61,167 nucleotides of DNA from Myxococcota bacterium (GTDB lineage Bacteria > Myxococcota_A > UBA796 > JAJRTE01): the NCBI GenBank assembly GCA_024278455.1, contig JAJRTE010000181.1:1-61167 (forward strand), read 5' to 3'. Position numbers and translations under genes: made by a program. The stretch's first letter is position 1; the number at the start of each line of letters is the position of its first letter. Below, one piece after another: positions 26,602 to 37,055 of the stretch. A model generated the notes under the pieces. The model did not search any database. It saw nothing but the letters and a program-made list of their open reading frames with translations, and was not told the origin of the DNA.

Positions 26602-26714
26602 CCCTGGAGGACCTGCCCCTGCCGTCGCACCGTTCTGGTGCCGGTGCTGAGGCATGTTCGCTCGTGCAGCCAGCCGTACCAAGGGTCCGGCGACACGTTT
26701 CAGGGGAGTTCTCA

Positions 26715-28370
26715 ATGATCGATGATTCCACCAAGATCCTGGGGCGACCACAGACGCCAATGGACGACGATACACGTGCGCTGCCTCGCGACTCCATCCC
26801 TGCCGCCCCCCCGCCGGGTGGCCGGCCGGCCCAGCCGAAGCGGTCCAAGCGCCTGTGGCTCATCTTGCTCTGGGGGCTGTTGAGGTTGGGGGGCCTCGGG
26901 ACTGCACTCCTTCTCGCGGCTCAGTTTGCCGCCGGCTACCTTGGCAGCCCCCTCGGGCAGTGGATTGCCGCGTTCCTCATCGCCCTCCTGGTTCCCGTCG
27001 TCACCTATGTCCTTCTCAGAAGAGCAACCCTGAAGCGCGCGCCCAAGGCTCGAGTCAAGGTGACGATTCTGACCTGGTGTTTTGGGTGGAATCTCCTCGT
27101 CGCAACGTTGATCTGGGTCAACCTACCCGGCATCGGCACCATGGCGGTGGGGACCCAGGGCGCCAACCTGGCCCGCGGCGTCGCGGCGGCCACGAGCCCA
27201 GATAGAACGGTCGCCAACGCCATCGTGTGGGTTGCCGAGGTCGCCTCGAGCATGACAGGTGCCGTCGAGTCGGCCGTCTTGGGTGACGATCCCACCGCCG
27301 AACGAAGGGACGCCGGCCGCGCGGCTCTCGAAAACGCGTTTGGGCCTTCCGGTGCTGGCGTTGCAGGAAAGCCGGAGGAGGACACCGCGTCGACGCAGGC
27401 TGGCCAGCCTGACACAGCCAGCGCGACGCAGGAGCAGCAAGTCGAGATTGCCCAGGGAACCGGCGCTGTTGGCAGGAACGGGAGCGACGCCGCGGGGGCG
27501 GTCGTTCCCGGGCCGACAGGCCCCCTCCCGGGTGCCGCTCCCGGAACCGCCACGCAGGGCAATGCGCCACAGGCACCGGCCACCGCAACGGGGGGCGGCG
27601 CGGCCGGACCAGGCGTGTCCATGCCGGTGCCTCTACCGAACGCCGCCACGGCAGCCGGGGCTCTCACCCCACAAGACAAGCGCACCGTTGTCGAGGTCCC
27701 CTACGAACAAGAGGGTGGGAACCTGCTCGTCGACGTGGTGGTCAACCGCCGCTTCCCCGTCCGCCTCTTGGTCGACAGCGGGACAGCCTACACGACGATC
27801 GACGGGACCACGTTGCGGCGGATGGGCGTTGCTCCCGGCGCTGGTGCTCCGACCGTCACCATCAACACCCCGGCCGGTCAACAAACCGACGTGATCATAA
27901 CCCTCGATACAATCGCCCTTGGAGGGCTCGAAGTCGTCGGGCCGGCCGTCATGCGTTGCAATGAATGCAGGACCTTGAACTACCACGGTATTTTGGGCTA
28001 CAACGTGTTGTCGAATTTCCAGATGAGCATAGACAACGCACAGAGTCTTCTCCTGTTCGAGGATCGGCGCAACGCCGCGGACCGCCGGGAGGACATCCGT
28101 CCTTTCGTGACCCTCGCTGCCAAGGCCATACAGTCGAATTCCTCCTCCTTTCAACCTTTCGTCATCACGGCGACCAGCCGAGCGCCACGGTTGATCGGAG
28201 CGCTCTTCGCCCGCTTGACGCTGATGGACAGCAACAGGCAGCCGGTTGGCGGGCAGGATATCAAACTCCCGCCGCTCCCTCCTGGAGAAAAGATCAGCAC
28301 GCGGGTGGACGTTCCACGGAACCCGCCGTTCACATACTACGCGGTGGAACTCGGATCGGCTCGCTGGTAG
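26715..28370 (+). CDS. Membrane-anchored retropepsin-like aspartic protease
   Basis: 551 aa; the ATG at 26715 follows AGGGGAGTTCTCA. N-terminal 45 residues are cytosolic and Pro/Asp-rich, then three hydrophobic helices (about 47-76, 84-102, 116-136) and an Ala/Gly/Thr/Pro-rich linker (about 180-320). The protease domain (about 330-450) has the catalytic triad DSG at residue 354 (LLVDSGTAYTTID) and the second hallmark GILGYNVLSNF, as in gag-asp/TIGR02281-type retropepsins, active as dimers. A beta-rich C-terminal domain (about 470-551) looks like an FxLYD-type module. It starts 113 nt after the kinase stop on the same strand; kinase-controlled proteolysis is an attractive but untested reading. 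Confidence 0.8.
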   Translation: MIDDSTKILGRPQTPMDDDTRALPRDSIPAAPPPGGRPAQPKRSKRLWLILLWGLLRLGGLGTALLLAAQFAAGYLGSPLGQWIAAFLIALLVPVVTYVLLRRATLKRAPKARVKVTILTWCFGWNLLVATLIWVNLPGIGTMAVGTQGANLARGVAAATSPDRTVANAIVWVAEVASSMTGAVESAVLGDDPTAERRDAGRAALENAFGPSGAGVAGKPEEDTASTQAGQPDTASATQEQQVEIAQGTGAVGRNGSDAAGAVVPGPTGPLPGAAPGTATQGNAPQAPATATGGGAAGPGVSMPVPLPNAATAAGALTPQDKRTVVEVPYEQEGGNLLVDVVVNRRFPVRLLVDSGTAYTTIDGTTLRRMGVAPGAGAPTVTINTPAGQQTDVIITLDTIALGGLEVVGPAVMRCNECRTLNYHGILGYNVLSNFQMSIDNAQSLLLFEDRRNAADRREDIRPFVTLAAKAIQSNSSSFQPFVITATSRAPRLIGALFARLTLMDSNRQPVGGQDIKLPPLPPGEKISTRVDVPRNPPFTYYAVELGSARW

Positions 28371-28470
28371 CGTCGGCCCAGGATGAGACGTGGGTTCTCA
28401 TCCTGGGATCCGAGCACGGCCGTGAGCGGTCAGGCAGACGAGGACCAACCGGCCCGAGAGGAAACAGGAC

Positions 28471-30249
28471 ATGAGCAAGCCAGGAGCCGCCACCAGTACG
28501 ACGACAACACCACACCCGCGGGAGCCACTCATGACGACGTTTGTTCAGGACGCCCCATCCACCGGAAACCCATACGTCGAAGATCGCGTACTCCGGGCCT
28601 TCTTGAAGAGAGTGCTGCCGGAATCCGTTCTGGACCGGATCGACCCTGGGCTCTCGAGGTTCGGGGAACGGGTCGTGCACGAGGTCGAAGGTCTGGGCCG
28701 CATGGCCGAATCCGCCCCGCCGGTGCACGTCCCATTCGACGCCTGGGGAAATCGCATCGACAGGGTAGACGTGTCCGGCGCCTGGTTGGATTTGGAGAGG
28801 ATTTCGGCCGAGGAAGGACTGGTCGCCATCGGCTATGAACGGTCCCATGGGCCGTGGTCCCGGATCGAGCAGTTCGTCAAGCTGTACCTCTTTTCTCCGT
28901 CATCCGCGATCTATGCCTGTCCCCTGGCCATGACCGACGGCGCGGCCCGGCTGATCGAGGTGTACGGGGATGTGTGGCTGAAGGAAAACATCCTGCCGCG
29001 GTTTACCACCCGCGACCCATCCCGGTTCCTGACATCGGGCCAGTGGATGACCGAACGCACCGGCGGATCCGACGTCGGTGGCTCCCTGACGGTCGCCCGC
29101 CTCGAGGCCGATGGCTACCGGCTCTATGGCAACAAATGGTTTGCATCGGCGGTCACGGCCCCGGTGGCCATGACCCTGGCCAGGACCGAGGGCGCACCCG
29201 AAGGGAGCCGGGGCCTTAGCCTGTTTTTCGTGGAAGCACTGGACGAGCGGGGCAAGTTTCGGGATATCCAGCTCATCCGACTGAAGGACAAGACCGGCAC
29301 GCGAGCCTTGCCCACCGCCGAACTGGAACTGGCGGGCACGCGCGGGAGGCTTGTCGGGGACGTCGGTCACGGCGTGCGCAAGATCGCGACGTTGTTCAAC
29401 ATCACCCGGGTCTACAACACGATAGTGGCCGTATCTTTCATGCGAAAGGCAGTGGCGCTGGCAAAGGACTATGCCCACCGTCGAGCGGCATTTGGATCCC
29501 TGCTGAGGGAGCTGCCCGCCCACCTGGAGACGCTGGCAAGCCTCGAAGTGGCCTGCCGTGGGGGATTCGCGCTTGCATTCCGGCTCGCCGAACTGCTGGG
29601 CAAGGAAGAAACCGGGGAAGCCTCCAGTGGGGAAAAGGCGCTGCTCAGGCTGCTCACCCCCGTGTGCAAGCTGTTCACGGCCAGGCAAGCCGTGACAGTC
29701 GTGAGCGAGGCCGTCGAATGCATCGGTGGCGTGGGCTACCTGGAGGAGTCCTCGATGGGGCCGCTGCTCCGAGACGCACACGTCCTGCCGATCTGGGAAG
29801 GCACGACGAACATCCTTGCCCTGGACACGCTTCGCGCGCTCAGAAAGGAGGATGCCTATGGCCCGTTCGTCCACGACGCGACGCAAAGGCTGGAATCGTC
29901 CTCTGCCCCGCAACTCACGCAGGCAATCGCGCGAGTCCGCGATGCATTGCACGCCCTCGACACCTACATGGAACGGGCAGCCGGGGAACCGCCGGAGTTC
30001 CACCAGGCCGGGGCGCGCGAACTGGCCATCGCCTTGGCGGAGACCTACGCAGCCACGCTGTTGATCGAACATGCCAACTGGGCACTCTCTTGCGGGCTGG
30101 ATGACGCGGCAGTTCTTGCCGCACGCAGATGGTGCAGTGGATTGAGGACAGCGTGGACGATCCCGGACGTTGCTCACCGTGCCGTGTCCCGAGCGCTCGG
30201 GTTGGATGAGCCGATGTTCTCTTCTCCGGCCCGCGCCCCCTGCCCCTGA
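28471..30249 (+). CDS. AidB-like acyl-CoA dehydrogenase family flavoprotein
   Basis: 592 aa, longer than ordinary acyl-CoA dehydrogenases (about 380) and close to AidB/ACAD long forms. Start follows GAGAGGAAACAGGAC. N-terminal helical domain; FAD-binding middle with TSGQWMTERTGGSDVGGSLT and YRLYGNKWFASAV; C-terminal helices with EAVECIGGVGYLEESSMGPL, LRDAHVLPIWEGTTNILALD. The extra C-terminal helices (about 465-592) fit the AidB subgroup, involved in alkylation response, or long-chain enzymes. The catalytic Glu position of dehydrogenases cannot be placed with certainty. No fatty-acid genes are adjacent. A 203-nt gap with a possible hairpin follows. Confidence 0.85.
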   Translation: MSKPGAATSTTTTPHPREPLMTTFVQDAPSTGNPYVEDRVLRAFLKRVLPESVLDRIDPGLSRFGERVVHEVEGLGRMAESAPPVHVPFDAWGNRIDRVDVSGAWLDLERISAEEGLVAIGYERSHGPWSRIEQFVKLYLFSPSSAIYACPLAMTDGAARLIEVYGDVWLKENILPRFTTRDPSRFLTSGQWMTERTGGSDVGGSLTVARLEADGYRLYGNKWFASAVTAPVAMTLARTEGAPEGSRGLSLFFVEALDERGKFRDIQLIRLKDKTGTRALPTAELELAGTRGRLVGDVGHGVRKIATLFNITRVYNTIVAVSFMRKAVALAKDYAHRRAAFGSLLRELPAHLETLASLEVACRGGFALAFRLAELLGKEETGEASSGEKALLRLLTPVCKLFTARQAVTVVSEAVECIGGVGYLEESSMGPLLRDAHVLPIWEGTTNILALDTLRALRKEDAYGPFVHDATQRLESSSAPQLTQAIARVRDALHALDTYMERAAGEPPEFHQAGARELAIALAETYAATLLIEHANWALSCGLDDAAVLAARRWCSGLRTAWTIPDVAHRAVSRALGLDEPMFSSPARAPCP

Positions 30250-30362
30250 CACCCCTTCGCGACATCTCCTCCTCGACGCCGGGTCGCCTCGCAGCTTCCC
30301 CGAGATCAGGAACTGCCGCCAGTACCGCCACATCCCGCACGACAGGCAGGTGAGAGCGCCAT

Positions 30363-30398
30363 GCGCCTCGCGCCGCATGTCCAGGCTGTCTGCGAGGC
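30363..30398. terminator. Hairpin between converging genes
   Basis: CGCCTCGC pairs with GCGAGGCG (8 bp) across a 20-nt loop. It lies between the converging acyl-CoA-dehydrogenase-like and LysM-endopeptidase genes. Confidence 0.4.
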
Positions 30399-30452
30399 GC
30401 GGATGATGGAACTGGACGGTTGGAACGCCCTGCCCTGCCTGCCCTGAGGGAG

Positions 30453-32357
30453 TTACCCGCCAGCCGGGGCTTCGGGCTGAGGTTGGGAAGTCAGGACAGG
30501 CCGCGGTTCGACGGGCACACGATCATACCACTCGGCTGCCTTGAGTTTCTGCCCGATTTGGAGCACGGCGTCACGGCGAAGTCCATTCAGGCGGCAGAGC
30601 CGTCCCACGGTCGTTCCGTGTCGCCGAGCAATCAACCAGAGAGAATCCCCCGGGGCGACAGTCACCCAGGACTCTCTGCGCACAAGCCGATAGGTACCGG
30701 CGCTCGAGGACGCCCCTCCCGACTCCCCGCCGCTGGCGTTCGAAGAGGCAACGCGATCGCCAGCGGCCACGCCCTCTCCTGCCCATGTTCGGCTGTCCGG
30801 GATCAAGAGCCGCTGCCCCGGATATATCCGGCTCGTTCGAGTGAGCCCATTCACTTCGAGCAACGTATCGACCGGGACATCGAACCGCCGCGCGATCCGT
30901 CCAGGGCAGTCGCCGGATTCGACCCGGTAGACCATCGACGAGCGCACGAGCCGGCGTCCCCGGGTGCCGGCGTCGGACAGGCCCGGGTTCGCCGAATCCG
31001 CTCGCGACTTCCGGGAACTTTCGCGGCCGGACCTGGAGGCGGTGGCAAGCGAGGGCACTTCTCCCTGGCGGGCGGGGCGAGTCATGGGAAGCTGCAAGCG
31101 CTGGCCTGGCCGAATGATCGATTTTCCGTTCAACCCGTTGACCGCCATCAGCGCGGTGGTCGATACGTGGTGCCGTTTCGCGATACCGCTGAGGGTATCT
31201 CCCGGACGGACCCGATAGGTGGCGTACAGCAATCTGCCGCCGCCCGTTGTCCCCCCCTCCCCTCCCCAATCGACGCGTTCCAGGTGGTCGAGAGCCACAT
31301 AGCCGCCACGCGTGTATGCCCGCACCTCCTCTGGTGTGAACCAGCGACCGTTGGCCGGCGCGAGCGCGACACCTCGAGAAGCCGCGACGGCGATCGGGGA
31401 CCAGAACCGGACATGAATATGGTCCCTGTGGCCGGAGACGTGCCGGATGAAGGAAGTTCGGGTACGCCTCGGGTAGGAGAACACCATCTCGAGGTAGGAT
31501 TCCGGCGCGCCGAGTGTGTATTTCACGTACTTGTAGAGCAACCGCTGTACGGCATAGTCCATGAAAATGTACTCTACCTTGTGGTCCTCGAGAAGCGCTT
31601 CCACGAAAGCCCACGTTCGCTCCACGTCCAGGTTGGAAGCGTTGGCATCGACGAACGAGCGTGGCGCGTCGATGTTGCGATGGTAGTAGCCGATGTCCAC
31701 GTCCCGGCCGGACTGGTGCGACAGGTGGGGGGGCAACCTGCCCCCTCTCCGCCGGGAAAGATCCCCGACCACCAGGTCGTGCGCACCCGGAAACCGCTGG
31801 TGTACTCGAGCCACAGCATAGTGGAGAGCGGCGATGGTTTCGGGTGTGCCGTAGACGTGGTGGACCGTCGGACGTACCAGGAAGCCCGGATAGGGGTGCA
31901 TCGGAATACCATTGACCAACCTGCCGCGGTTGGCAGCCCCGATCGAGAGACATCTCCTGTCCGTGAGGTCCCTTCCGGAAAGATCGATCGTTCCGGGATC
32001 GGGGACACGCCGGGACACCTCGAACGGGTCGGGGCGCGTCCCTTTCTCCCCGTATTCCGCCGGTACCGCAGATGGCAGGGCCACGGGGCCTCCTGCCGGC
32101 GACACGTATCCTGCCAGCGGCCCGACATGGAACGGACCGGTATGCGTGCGTGCTTGATAGCCTGCCAGGTCGCCGATCGAAGCGAGGTAGCCGGGCAGAG
32201 CCTCCTCCAACGACGCGGGCGACACTTCCGCGGCCGACACGACGCCGCAGACCATTGCGACGAGAAGCCCGCTCAACACGCTCCTGGTTCCATACGGGCG
32301 GACAGCGAACGACAACGCCAAACGCAAGCTGCCTCCGGAAGATACTCGGTGGTCCAT
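30453..32357 (-). CDS. Penicillin-insensitive murein endopeptidase (MepA-like) with three LysM domains
   Basis: 634 aa from the ATG at 32357; the frame is open to 32696 but a strong promoter at 32444-32473 lies inside that extension. Signal segment [20 protein letters not shown]. The M15/M74-like zinc peptidase core (about 100-320) has [13 protein letters not shown] (H-x3-G-x3-D) and [11 protein letters not shown] (H-x2-H-x-H), the MepA metal and catalytic residues. Three LysM peptidoglycan-binding domains follow ([60 protein letters not shown]), joined by Ser/Arg-rich linkers. Cleaves D-Ala-mDAP cross-links in the cell wall; the LysM tail should hold it on the sacculus. Confidence 0.9.
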   Translation of the reverse strand: MDHRVSSGGSLRLALSFAVRPYGTRSVLSGLLVAMVCGVVSAAEVSPASLEEALPGYLASIGDLAGYQARTHTGPFHVGPLAGYVSPAGGPVALPSAVPAEYGEKGTRPDPFEVSRRVPDPGTIDLSGRDLTDRRCLSIGAANRGRLVNGIPMHPYPGFLVRPTVHHVYGTPETIAALHYAVARVHQRFPGAHDLVVGDLSRRRGGRLPPHLSHQSGRDVDIGYYHRNIDAPRSFVDANASNLDVERTWAFVEALLEDHKVEYIFMDYAVQRLLYKYVKYTLGAPESYLEMVFSYPRRTRTSFIRHVSGHRDHIHVRFWSPIAVAASRGVALAPANGRWFTPEEVRAYTRGGYVALDHLERVDWGGEGGTTGGGRLLYATYRVRPGDTLSGIAKRHHVSTTALMAVNGLNGKSIIRPGQRLQLPMTRPARQGEVPSLATASRSGRESSRKSRADSANPGLSDAGTRGRRLVRSSMVYRVESGDCPGRIARRFDVPVDTLLEVNGLTRTSRIYPGQRLLIPDSRTWAGEGVAAGDRVASSNASGGESGGASSSAGTYRLVRRESWVTVAPGDSLWLIARRHGTTVGRLCRLNGLRRDAVLQIGQKLKAAEWYDRVPVEPRPVLTSQPQPEAPAGG

Positions 32358-32443
32358 CAGGTGCGGATCTGGTTCCACGAGGTGCCGGTTACTCCGCTGG
32401 GATCCCACTCCCACGCCTCGAGGCACGACCAGAGCGCGGTCGG

Positions 32444-32473
32444 AACATATCAGCGTGCGACCTCGATTGTCAA
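32444..32473 (-). promoter_or_regulatory. Sigma-70-type promoter for the LysM endopeptidase gene
   Basis: On the minus strand a perfect TTGACA, an 18-nt spacer and TATGTT. It predicts a 5' leader of about 80 nt and supports the ATG at 32357. Confidence 0.7.
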
Positions 32474-32839
32474 GGCTATTGTCCACCCGCCGGGTACCCT
32501 CTTCCTTCATGCCGTCCGCCCGACCCGCCGACTCGAGCATTCCCTGAAGCCCGCTTGCCGCAAAGATACGCCGCTGAAAAGACTCGTGCCGCTCCCCGAG
32601 GCTGAATCCCGGACACCAGTGACCGGTTCCGGACGCGCGCCATCCGTCTGCCTTCTTCCGGCCCTCCTGTCGCCCTGACAGCAGGCTTGTCGGCAACCCA
32701 GGAAACCACCATGGCGTGCGAGGTTACGAGGAATGACAGGGTTTCGCACGGAGGGTTCCTGCCGGGCACACGATTCGATAATGTCTAGGACTCCCGGGGA
32801 TTCGTGCCGTTCCCATCACCATCGAGATGGGGAACCAGA

Positions 32840-32867
32840 TCGACAACGCGACGTTTCCCTGTATAGT
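32840..32867 (+). promoter_or_regulatory. Sigma-70-type promoter for the kinase-AAA-TPR gene
   Basis: TCGACA, a 16-nt spacer and TATAGT, about 155 nt before the GTG start. Confidence 0.55.
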
Positions 32868-33023
32868 GGATTCATGGACAGCCGGAATCTCTCCCGGCAC
32901 CCGCTCACCGAGGGGAACGACTGGTTTCGGCGGCGGGCCGGCGATTCCGGGGGGCGCGCGATCACACCCGCCGTGCAGCGGACTTTCGAACGCTCTTGTC
33001 GAGCACCGCCAACAGGAGCCTGC

Positions 33024-36000
33024 GTGGTGACCTCGAACCGGATCATGCTCGGTCCCTTCGAACTGCTCGAGCCCATCGGACGGGGCGGAATGGCCGACGT
33101 CTGGAAGGGAGTTCACCCTGCGGACAACGTAGCGGTGGCCGTCAAGATCATGACCGGGGAGCACGCTGACAACCCCGCCTACCGCACCAGCTTCCGGAAC
33201 GAAGTGCGGGCGGTCGCGGGGCTGACCCATCCGAACGTCGTGGTCATCTACGACGACGGCACCGTGTCTTCCGACGCCCAGTGGCTCAGCAAGGGCCGAC
33301 TGCGACGGGGGGCGCCGTTCATCGCCATGGAGTACATGGCGGGCGGAACGCTGGCGCAGGTCTTGCCCGACCTGGGGTGGGTCCAAGTGCGCCGCGTTCT
33401 TGCGTTGCTTCTCGATGCCCTGTCACACGCCCATGCGCGTGGCGTCATTCACCTGGACCTCAAGCCCGACAACGTCCTTCTGCCGGAAGATCACGACCTC
33501 GACGCGCTCAAGCTGACAGACTTTGGTATCGCGCACGCCATGGGACGCCATGGGGCGGACATGTTGGCCGCAGGATCCACTGGCGCCCCCACGAATACGG
33601 GCAACGGGGAGGAACTGGAGCCGGCTGTGCCCATGATGGGGACCCCGGTCTACATGGCCCCGGAGCAATTCGCTGCCCAGTGGCGGGACTTCGGGCCGTG
33701 GACAGACCTGTATGCGCTCGGGTGCGTGGCCTACGAGATGGTGTGCGGCAAGCCTCCCTTCGAACGAGCCAACGCCTTGCAGCTCGCCGAGGCCCACTGG
33801 TACGCCCCTCCCCCCCCGCTCGAGCCGCGATTCGAGATTCCCGCCGGATTCGCAGCATGGGTCATGAGGCTCCTCCAGAAAAGGCCCTGCGACCGTTTCC
33901 AGTTCGCCGCAGACGCGACGTATGCCCTGTCCCAGATGGAAGAAGTCGCCGATACTGACGACACGATCATCGAGGACCTGGCCGGAGACATCGTGGCCAT
34001 CGAGACCGTCCACCCGGAGGAGGGCTCGAGCGCCGCTAGTCTGGTATCGGACGCACGCTCGAGGCGTTCCCCGTCGGACCGGCGTGGGATTTCCCGGCTC
34101 ATCACCGAGTCGATCCGTCCCGCTCCCACGATCGAGTCCCTCTGGTTCGGCAGCACTGCCGCCGAAATAGGCGGAGCCCACGAGGAGGAGGGCAGAGCTG
34201 GTCGCAAGGCTGAAGGCCCGTCGCCTACTCCGGCACCCCCTGCGCGCGGGCACCGTACCGACTCGTTGCTCGACGGCGTGCAACACCAGCGCCTGGGAGC
34301 GGACACCGAAGAGGCGCTCGAGAACATCACCCTGGCGGCAGGCGAACGGGTTTCCAGCGATTCCGGCCTTCCCTACGAACTGCCACCGATCCAGGTCCCG
34401 CCCCTCCCGGAATCGTGGCGGCCGCACGTGGAGCCGCACCGCTCCATGCTGCTCGAGGGCGCCGGGCTGGGACTCTATGGTATCCGAACGATACCGTTCG
34501 TCGATCGAGACGGGGAGCGCGACGCGATATGGCAGGCGCTCCACGAGGTGCACGAAGCGCGACGTCCCGCGGTGGTCCTGGTTCGTGGCGCCGCCGTAAC
34601 GGGCAAGAGCCGTCTCGCCGAATGGATGACGGAACGGGCACTGGAGGCCGGGGGTGCTCGAGTTCTCACGGCGAGACACGGCCCGACCCAGAGCCCTGCC
34701 CACGGACTCCCTGCCATGCTGGCCCGATTCACGCGCTGCGTCGGCCTTTCTAAGCACGACACCGAGAAACGCCTGGAGCGATTGCTTGCCAATCTCGACG
34801 TGTCGGATCCCTACGAGTGGCAGGCCATGACCGAACTCATGACTCCCGCATTGCTCGGCCATGACGAGGAAGACGACGGGCCGGCCGGGCAGACGATCCG
34901 GTTCCACAGCCCTACCGAACGCTATGTCATCATCACCCGCTACCTCGAGAAGCTCTCCGCGGAGCGTCCGGTCATCGTCTGGCTGGATGACGCTCAGTGG
35001 GGCGGCGACTCGCTCAGGTTCGTCTATCACGTCATGAAGCACACCGAGCCGGAAGGACTCGGCGTGTTGTTTCTCATCACGGTCCAAGATGATGCCCTCG
35101 TGGAACGTCCCTACGAAAGTGGGCTCCTCGACGCGCTCAAGAACCAGCCAGGCGCTCGAGGCCTGTTTGTGCCCCCGCTGGCCCCGGAAGACCATTCGAG
35201 GCTCGTGCGGGAACTCCTCGGCCTGGAGCCCCGTCTTGCCAGCCGCGTGGAGGCGCGGACGGCCGGTAATCCGATGTTTGCGGTCCAACTCGTCGGCGAC
35301 TGGGTCCAACGGGGCTTGCTCGAGCCTGGCGGCAAGGGTTTCGTTCTGAAGCAAGGGGTCCCCCTGACGCTTCCTGACGACATCCACCAGGTATGGAAGG
35401 CCAGGATCCAGCGGGTCATGCAAGGCCAGTCTCCCACAGCCCTTCATGCGATAGAGCTGGCAGCGACGTTGGGGCAGAGCGTCCTGGTCGATGAATGGCG
35501 GGCGGCCTGCCTCGAAGCAGGCATCTCCTTTCCGGAGCGCGTGCTCGACAGCCTCCTGGGCCATCGCCTCGTCCGTATCAGCCTCGGCAAGCGGTCCGGT
35601 CGCGCCCCCAAGCAGATCCTGTGGTCGTTCGTGCACGCCATGCTTCGGGAGAGCCTCGAGCGGTCTGCTCGAGAGGGTGGTCGCGCTCGGCGCCACCATC
35701 TTGCCTGTGCCAACATGCTGAAGAAGCGGTACGAGGGCGCGAAACCGGGTGTGGCAGAGCGCATCGGCCGCCACTACCTTGCCGCCAGCGAATTCGAGCG
35801 CGCCCTGGACCCCCTGCTGCGCGCGGCGGAGCAGAGGCGGGAGGCAAGCGATTTCCACGCGGCTCGAGTCCTCATCCAGCGCCGGGAGGAGGCGATTCGA
35901 GCGTTGGGGGGCGACGGCCTGGATGTTCGGCTCGGCGACGGATGGTTGCTTGCTGCCCAAATGGACCTGGATCAGGAGCACCCCGAGGCTGTGGCGCGCC

Positions 36001-37055
36001 ACATCGCCAGGATCGAAAAGACGGCTCGACGGCACGAATGGCAGCGCATCCAGGCGAGTGCCAAGAGGCTCAAGGGGGACCTTGCAAGGTACCGCGGCGA
36101 CTATTCGGCCGCCGATAGACTCTACCAGGAAGCTCTCCCGAAACTCGCCCTGCGTCACGAGGCGCGAGAGACCGCGCACTGCCTGCGCGGGCTGGCCAAC
36201 GTCGCCTGGGAACAGGGCAGGTCTCAACGGACGGTCGAGTTGTACGAGCGCGCCCTGGAACTCTACGAGAAAGAAGGCGATTCATACCGGCAGGTTTCCT
36301 GCCTGGTGTTCCTCGGCCACGTCGCCCAGCAGATGGGCGAGGCCTCGAAGGCCCGGGCATGCTTCGAGAAGGCGATGGAACTGGGCCGGAAGCATGGCCA
36401 CCTGTCGGGCGTATCGGATGCTCTCCGGGGCCAGGGGCGAGTCGCGCTCTATGACGATCGCGACACGGACAAGGCCCTCGGCTTTCTCCGCCGAGCCAAG
36501 ACGATCATCGACCGCATCGGCGGCAAGCATGCCATCGTTTTCTTCCTCAACGAAGCAGGCGAACTCGCGCGCCGCCAGGGAGACCTGGACCGGGCTGCCA
36601 GGGCCTACCAGAAGGCGATGGAAAAGGCTCGAGACACCGAGGCCGGGATGTGGGCCGTTCCCACCGTGAACCTGGCCACGGTGCTCATGCTCCAGGGACG
36701 GTTCGACGACGCCCGGCCCCTGCTCCAGGGCGTGCCGGAAAGGCTCGAGCGCCACGGACACAGGCGCGTGCTCGGCGCCTTCCACGCTGCACTTGCGTGG
36801 TGCCACGCGGAAGAGCGGTCCTGGGAGGACTTCGACCGGCACCTCGAGGCAGCGGGACGGCATCTCGCCCAGGTCGGTGTCGTCAAGGAGGTCGACATCT
36901 GGATGCTGAGCAAGGCGGAAGACCTGTGCCGTTCGGCCGGCGAGGATGACCGGGCCAGGCGCGTCCGCGAACTCGAGGCCAGCTTGTGCCAGGCATTGGA
37001 CTGGCCCGCGGAGCCGCGGGAGTTCGAGCCCATCGTGGCGGGTCATACCTTGTAG
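33024..37055 (+). CDS. Ser/Thr protein kinase fused to an AAA ATPase and TPR array
   Basis: 1343 aa. GTG start at 33024 (or 33027) preceded by AACAGGAGCCTGC; the frame runs further up but without a ribosome site. Kinase domain (about 9-310): [30 protein letters not shown] (HLD for HRD), [11 protein letters not shown] and a long activation-loop insertion before [11 protein letters not shown] linker leads to an AAA/STAND-type ATPase (about 490-760) with Walker A GAAVTGKS and Walker [13 protein letters not shown]. The C-terminal half (about 880-1320) is a TPR array ([38 protein letters not shown]). This architecture recurs in Myxococcota as signalling hubs. Its stop overlaps the converging PLP-enzyme gene by 13 nt. 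Confidence 0.9.
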   Translation: MVTSNRIMLGPFELLEPIGRGGMADVWKGVHPADNVAVAVKIMTGEHADNPAYRTSFRNEVRAVAGLTHPNVVVIYDDGTVSSDAQWLSKGRLRRGAPFIAMEYMAGGTLAQVLPDLGWVQVRRVLALLLDALSHAHARGVIHLDLKPDNVLLPEDHDLDALKLTDFGIAHAMGRHGADMLAAGSTGAPTNTGNGEELEPAVPMMGTPVYMAPEQFAAQWRDFGPWTDLYALGCVAYEMVCGKPPFERANALQLAEAHWYAPPPPLEPRFEIPAGFAAWVMRLLQKRPCDRFQFAADATYALSQMEEVADTDDTIIEDLAGDIVAIETVHPEEGSSAASLVSDARSRRSPSDRRGISRLITESIRPAPTIESLWFGSTAAEIGGAHEEEGRAGRKAEGPSPTPAPPARGHRTDSLLDGVQHQRLGADTEEALENITLAAGERVSSDSGLPYELPPIQVPPLPESWRPHVEPHRSMLLEGAGLGLYGIRTIPFVDRDGERDAIWQALHEVHEARRPAVVLVRGAAVTGKSRLAEWMTERALEAGGARVLTARHGPTQSPAHGLPAMLARFTRCVGLSKHDTEKRLERLLANLDVSDPYEWQAMTELMTPALLGHDEEDDGPAGQTIRFHSPTERYVIITRYLEKLSAERPVIVWLDDAQWGGDSLRFVYHVMKHTEPEGLGVLFLITVQDDALVERPYESGLLDALKNQPGARGLFVPPLAPEDHSRLVRELLGLEPRLASRVEARTAGNPMFAVQLVGDWVQRGLLEPGGKGFVLKQGVPLTLPDDIHQVWKARIQRVMQGQSPTALHAIELAATLGQSVLVDEWRAACLEAGISFPERVLDSLLGHRLVRISLGKRSGRAPKQILWSFVHAMLRESLERSAREGGRARRHHLACANMLKKRYEGAKPGVAERIGRHYLAASEFERALDPLLRAAEQRREASDFHAARVLIQRREEAIRALGGDGLDVRLGDGWLLAAQMDLDQEHPEAVARHIARIEKTARRHEWQRIQASAKRLKGDLARYRGDYSAADRLYQEALPKLALRHEARETAHCLRGLANVAWEQGRSQRTVELYERALELYEKEGDSYRQVSCLVFLGHVAQQMGEASKARACFEKAMELGRKHGHLSGVSDALRGQGRVALYDDRDTDKALGFLRRAKTIIDRIGGKHAIVFFLNEAGELARRQGDLDRAARAYQKAMEKARDTEAGMWAVPTVNLATVLMLQGRFDDARPLLQGVPERLERHGHRRVLGAFHAALAWCHAEERSWEDFDRHLEAAGRHLAQVGVVKEVDIWMLSKAEDLCRSAGEDDRARRVRELEASLCQALDWPAEPREFEPIVAGHTL

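Larger units (their letters stand above)
32358..33023. other. Divergent control region between the murein endopeptidase and the kinase-AAA-TPR gene
   Basis: 666 nt holding two good promoters facing outward (32444-32473 minus, 32840-32867 plus). Frames of both flanking genes are open through parts of it, but codon character changes and ribosome sites lie further in, so it is treated as non-coding. Confidence 0.55.

Noticed and set aside
26598..26714. N-terminal extension of the retropepsin gene from 26598
   Set aside because: It overlaps the kinase stop and has no ribosome site, while the ATG at 26715 has AGGGGAG at good spacing.
30361..30447. A 28-codon frame (MRLAPHVQAVCEARMMELDG...)
   Set aside because: Too short, lies on a hairpin between converging genes, and lacks a convincing ribosome site.
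33423..36227. A 934-aa minus-strand frame opposite the kinase-AAA-TPR gene
   Set aside because: Pure antisense shadow; the plus-strand frame carries all kinase and Walker motifs.
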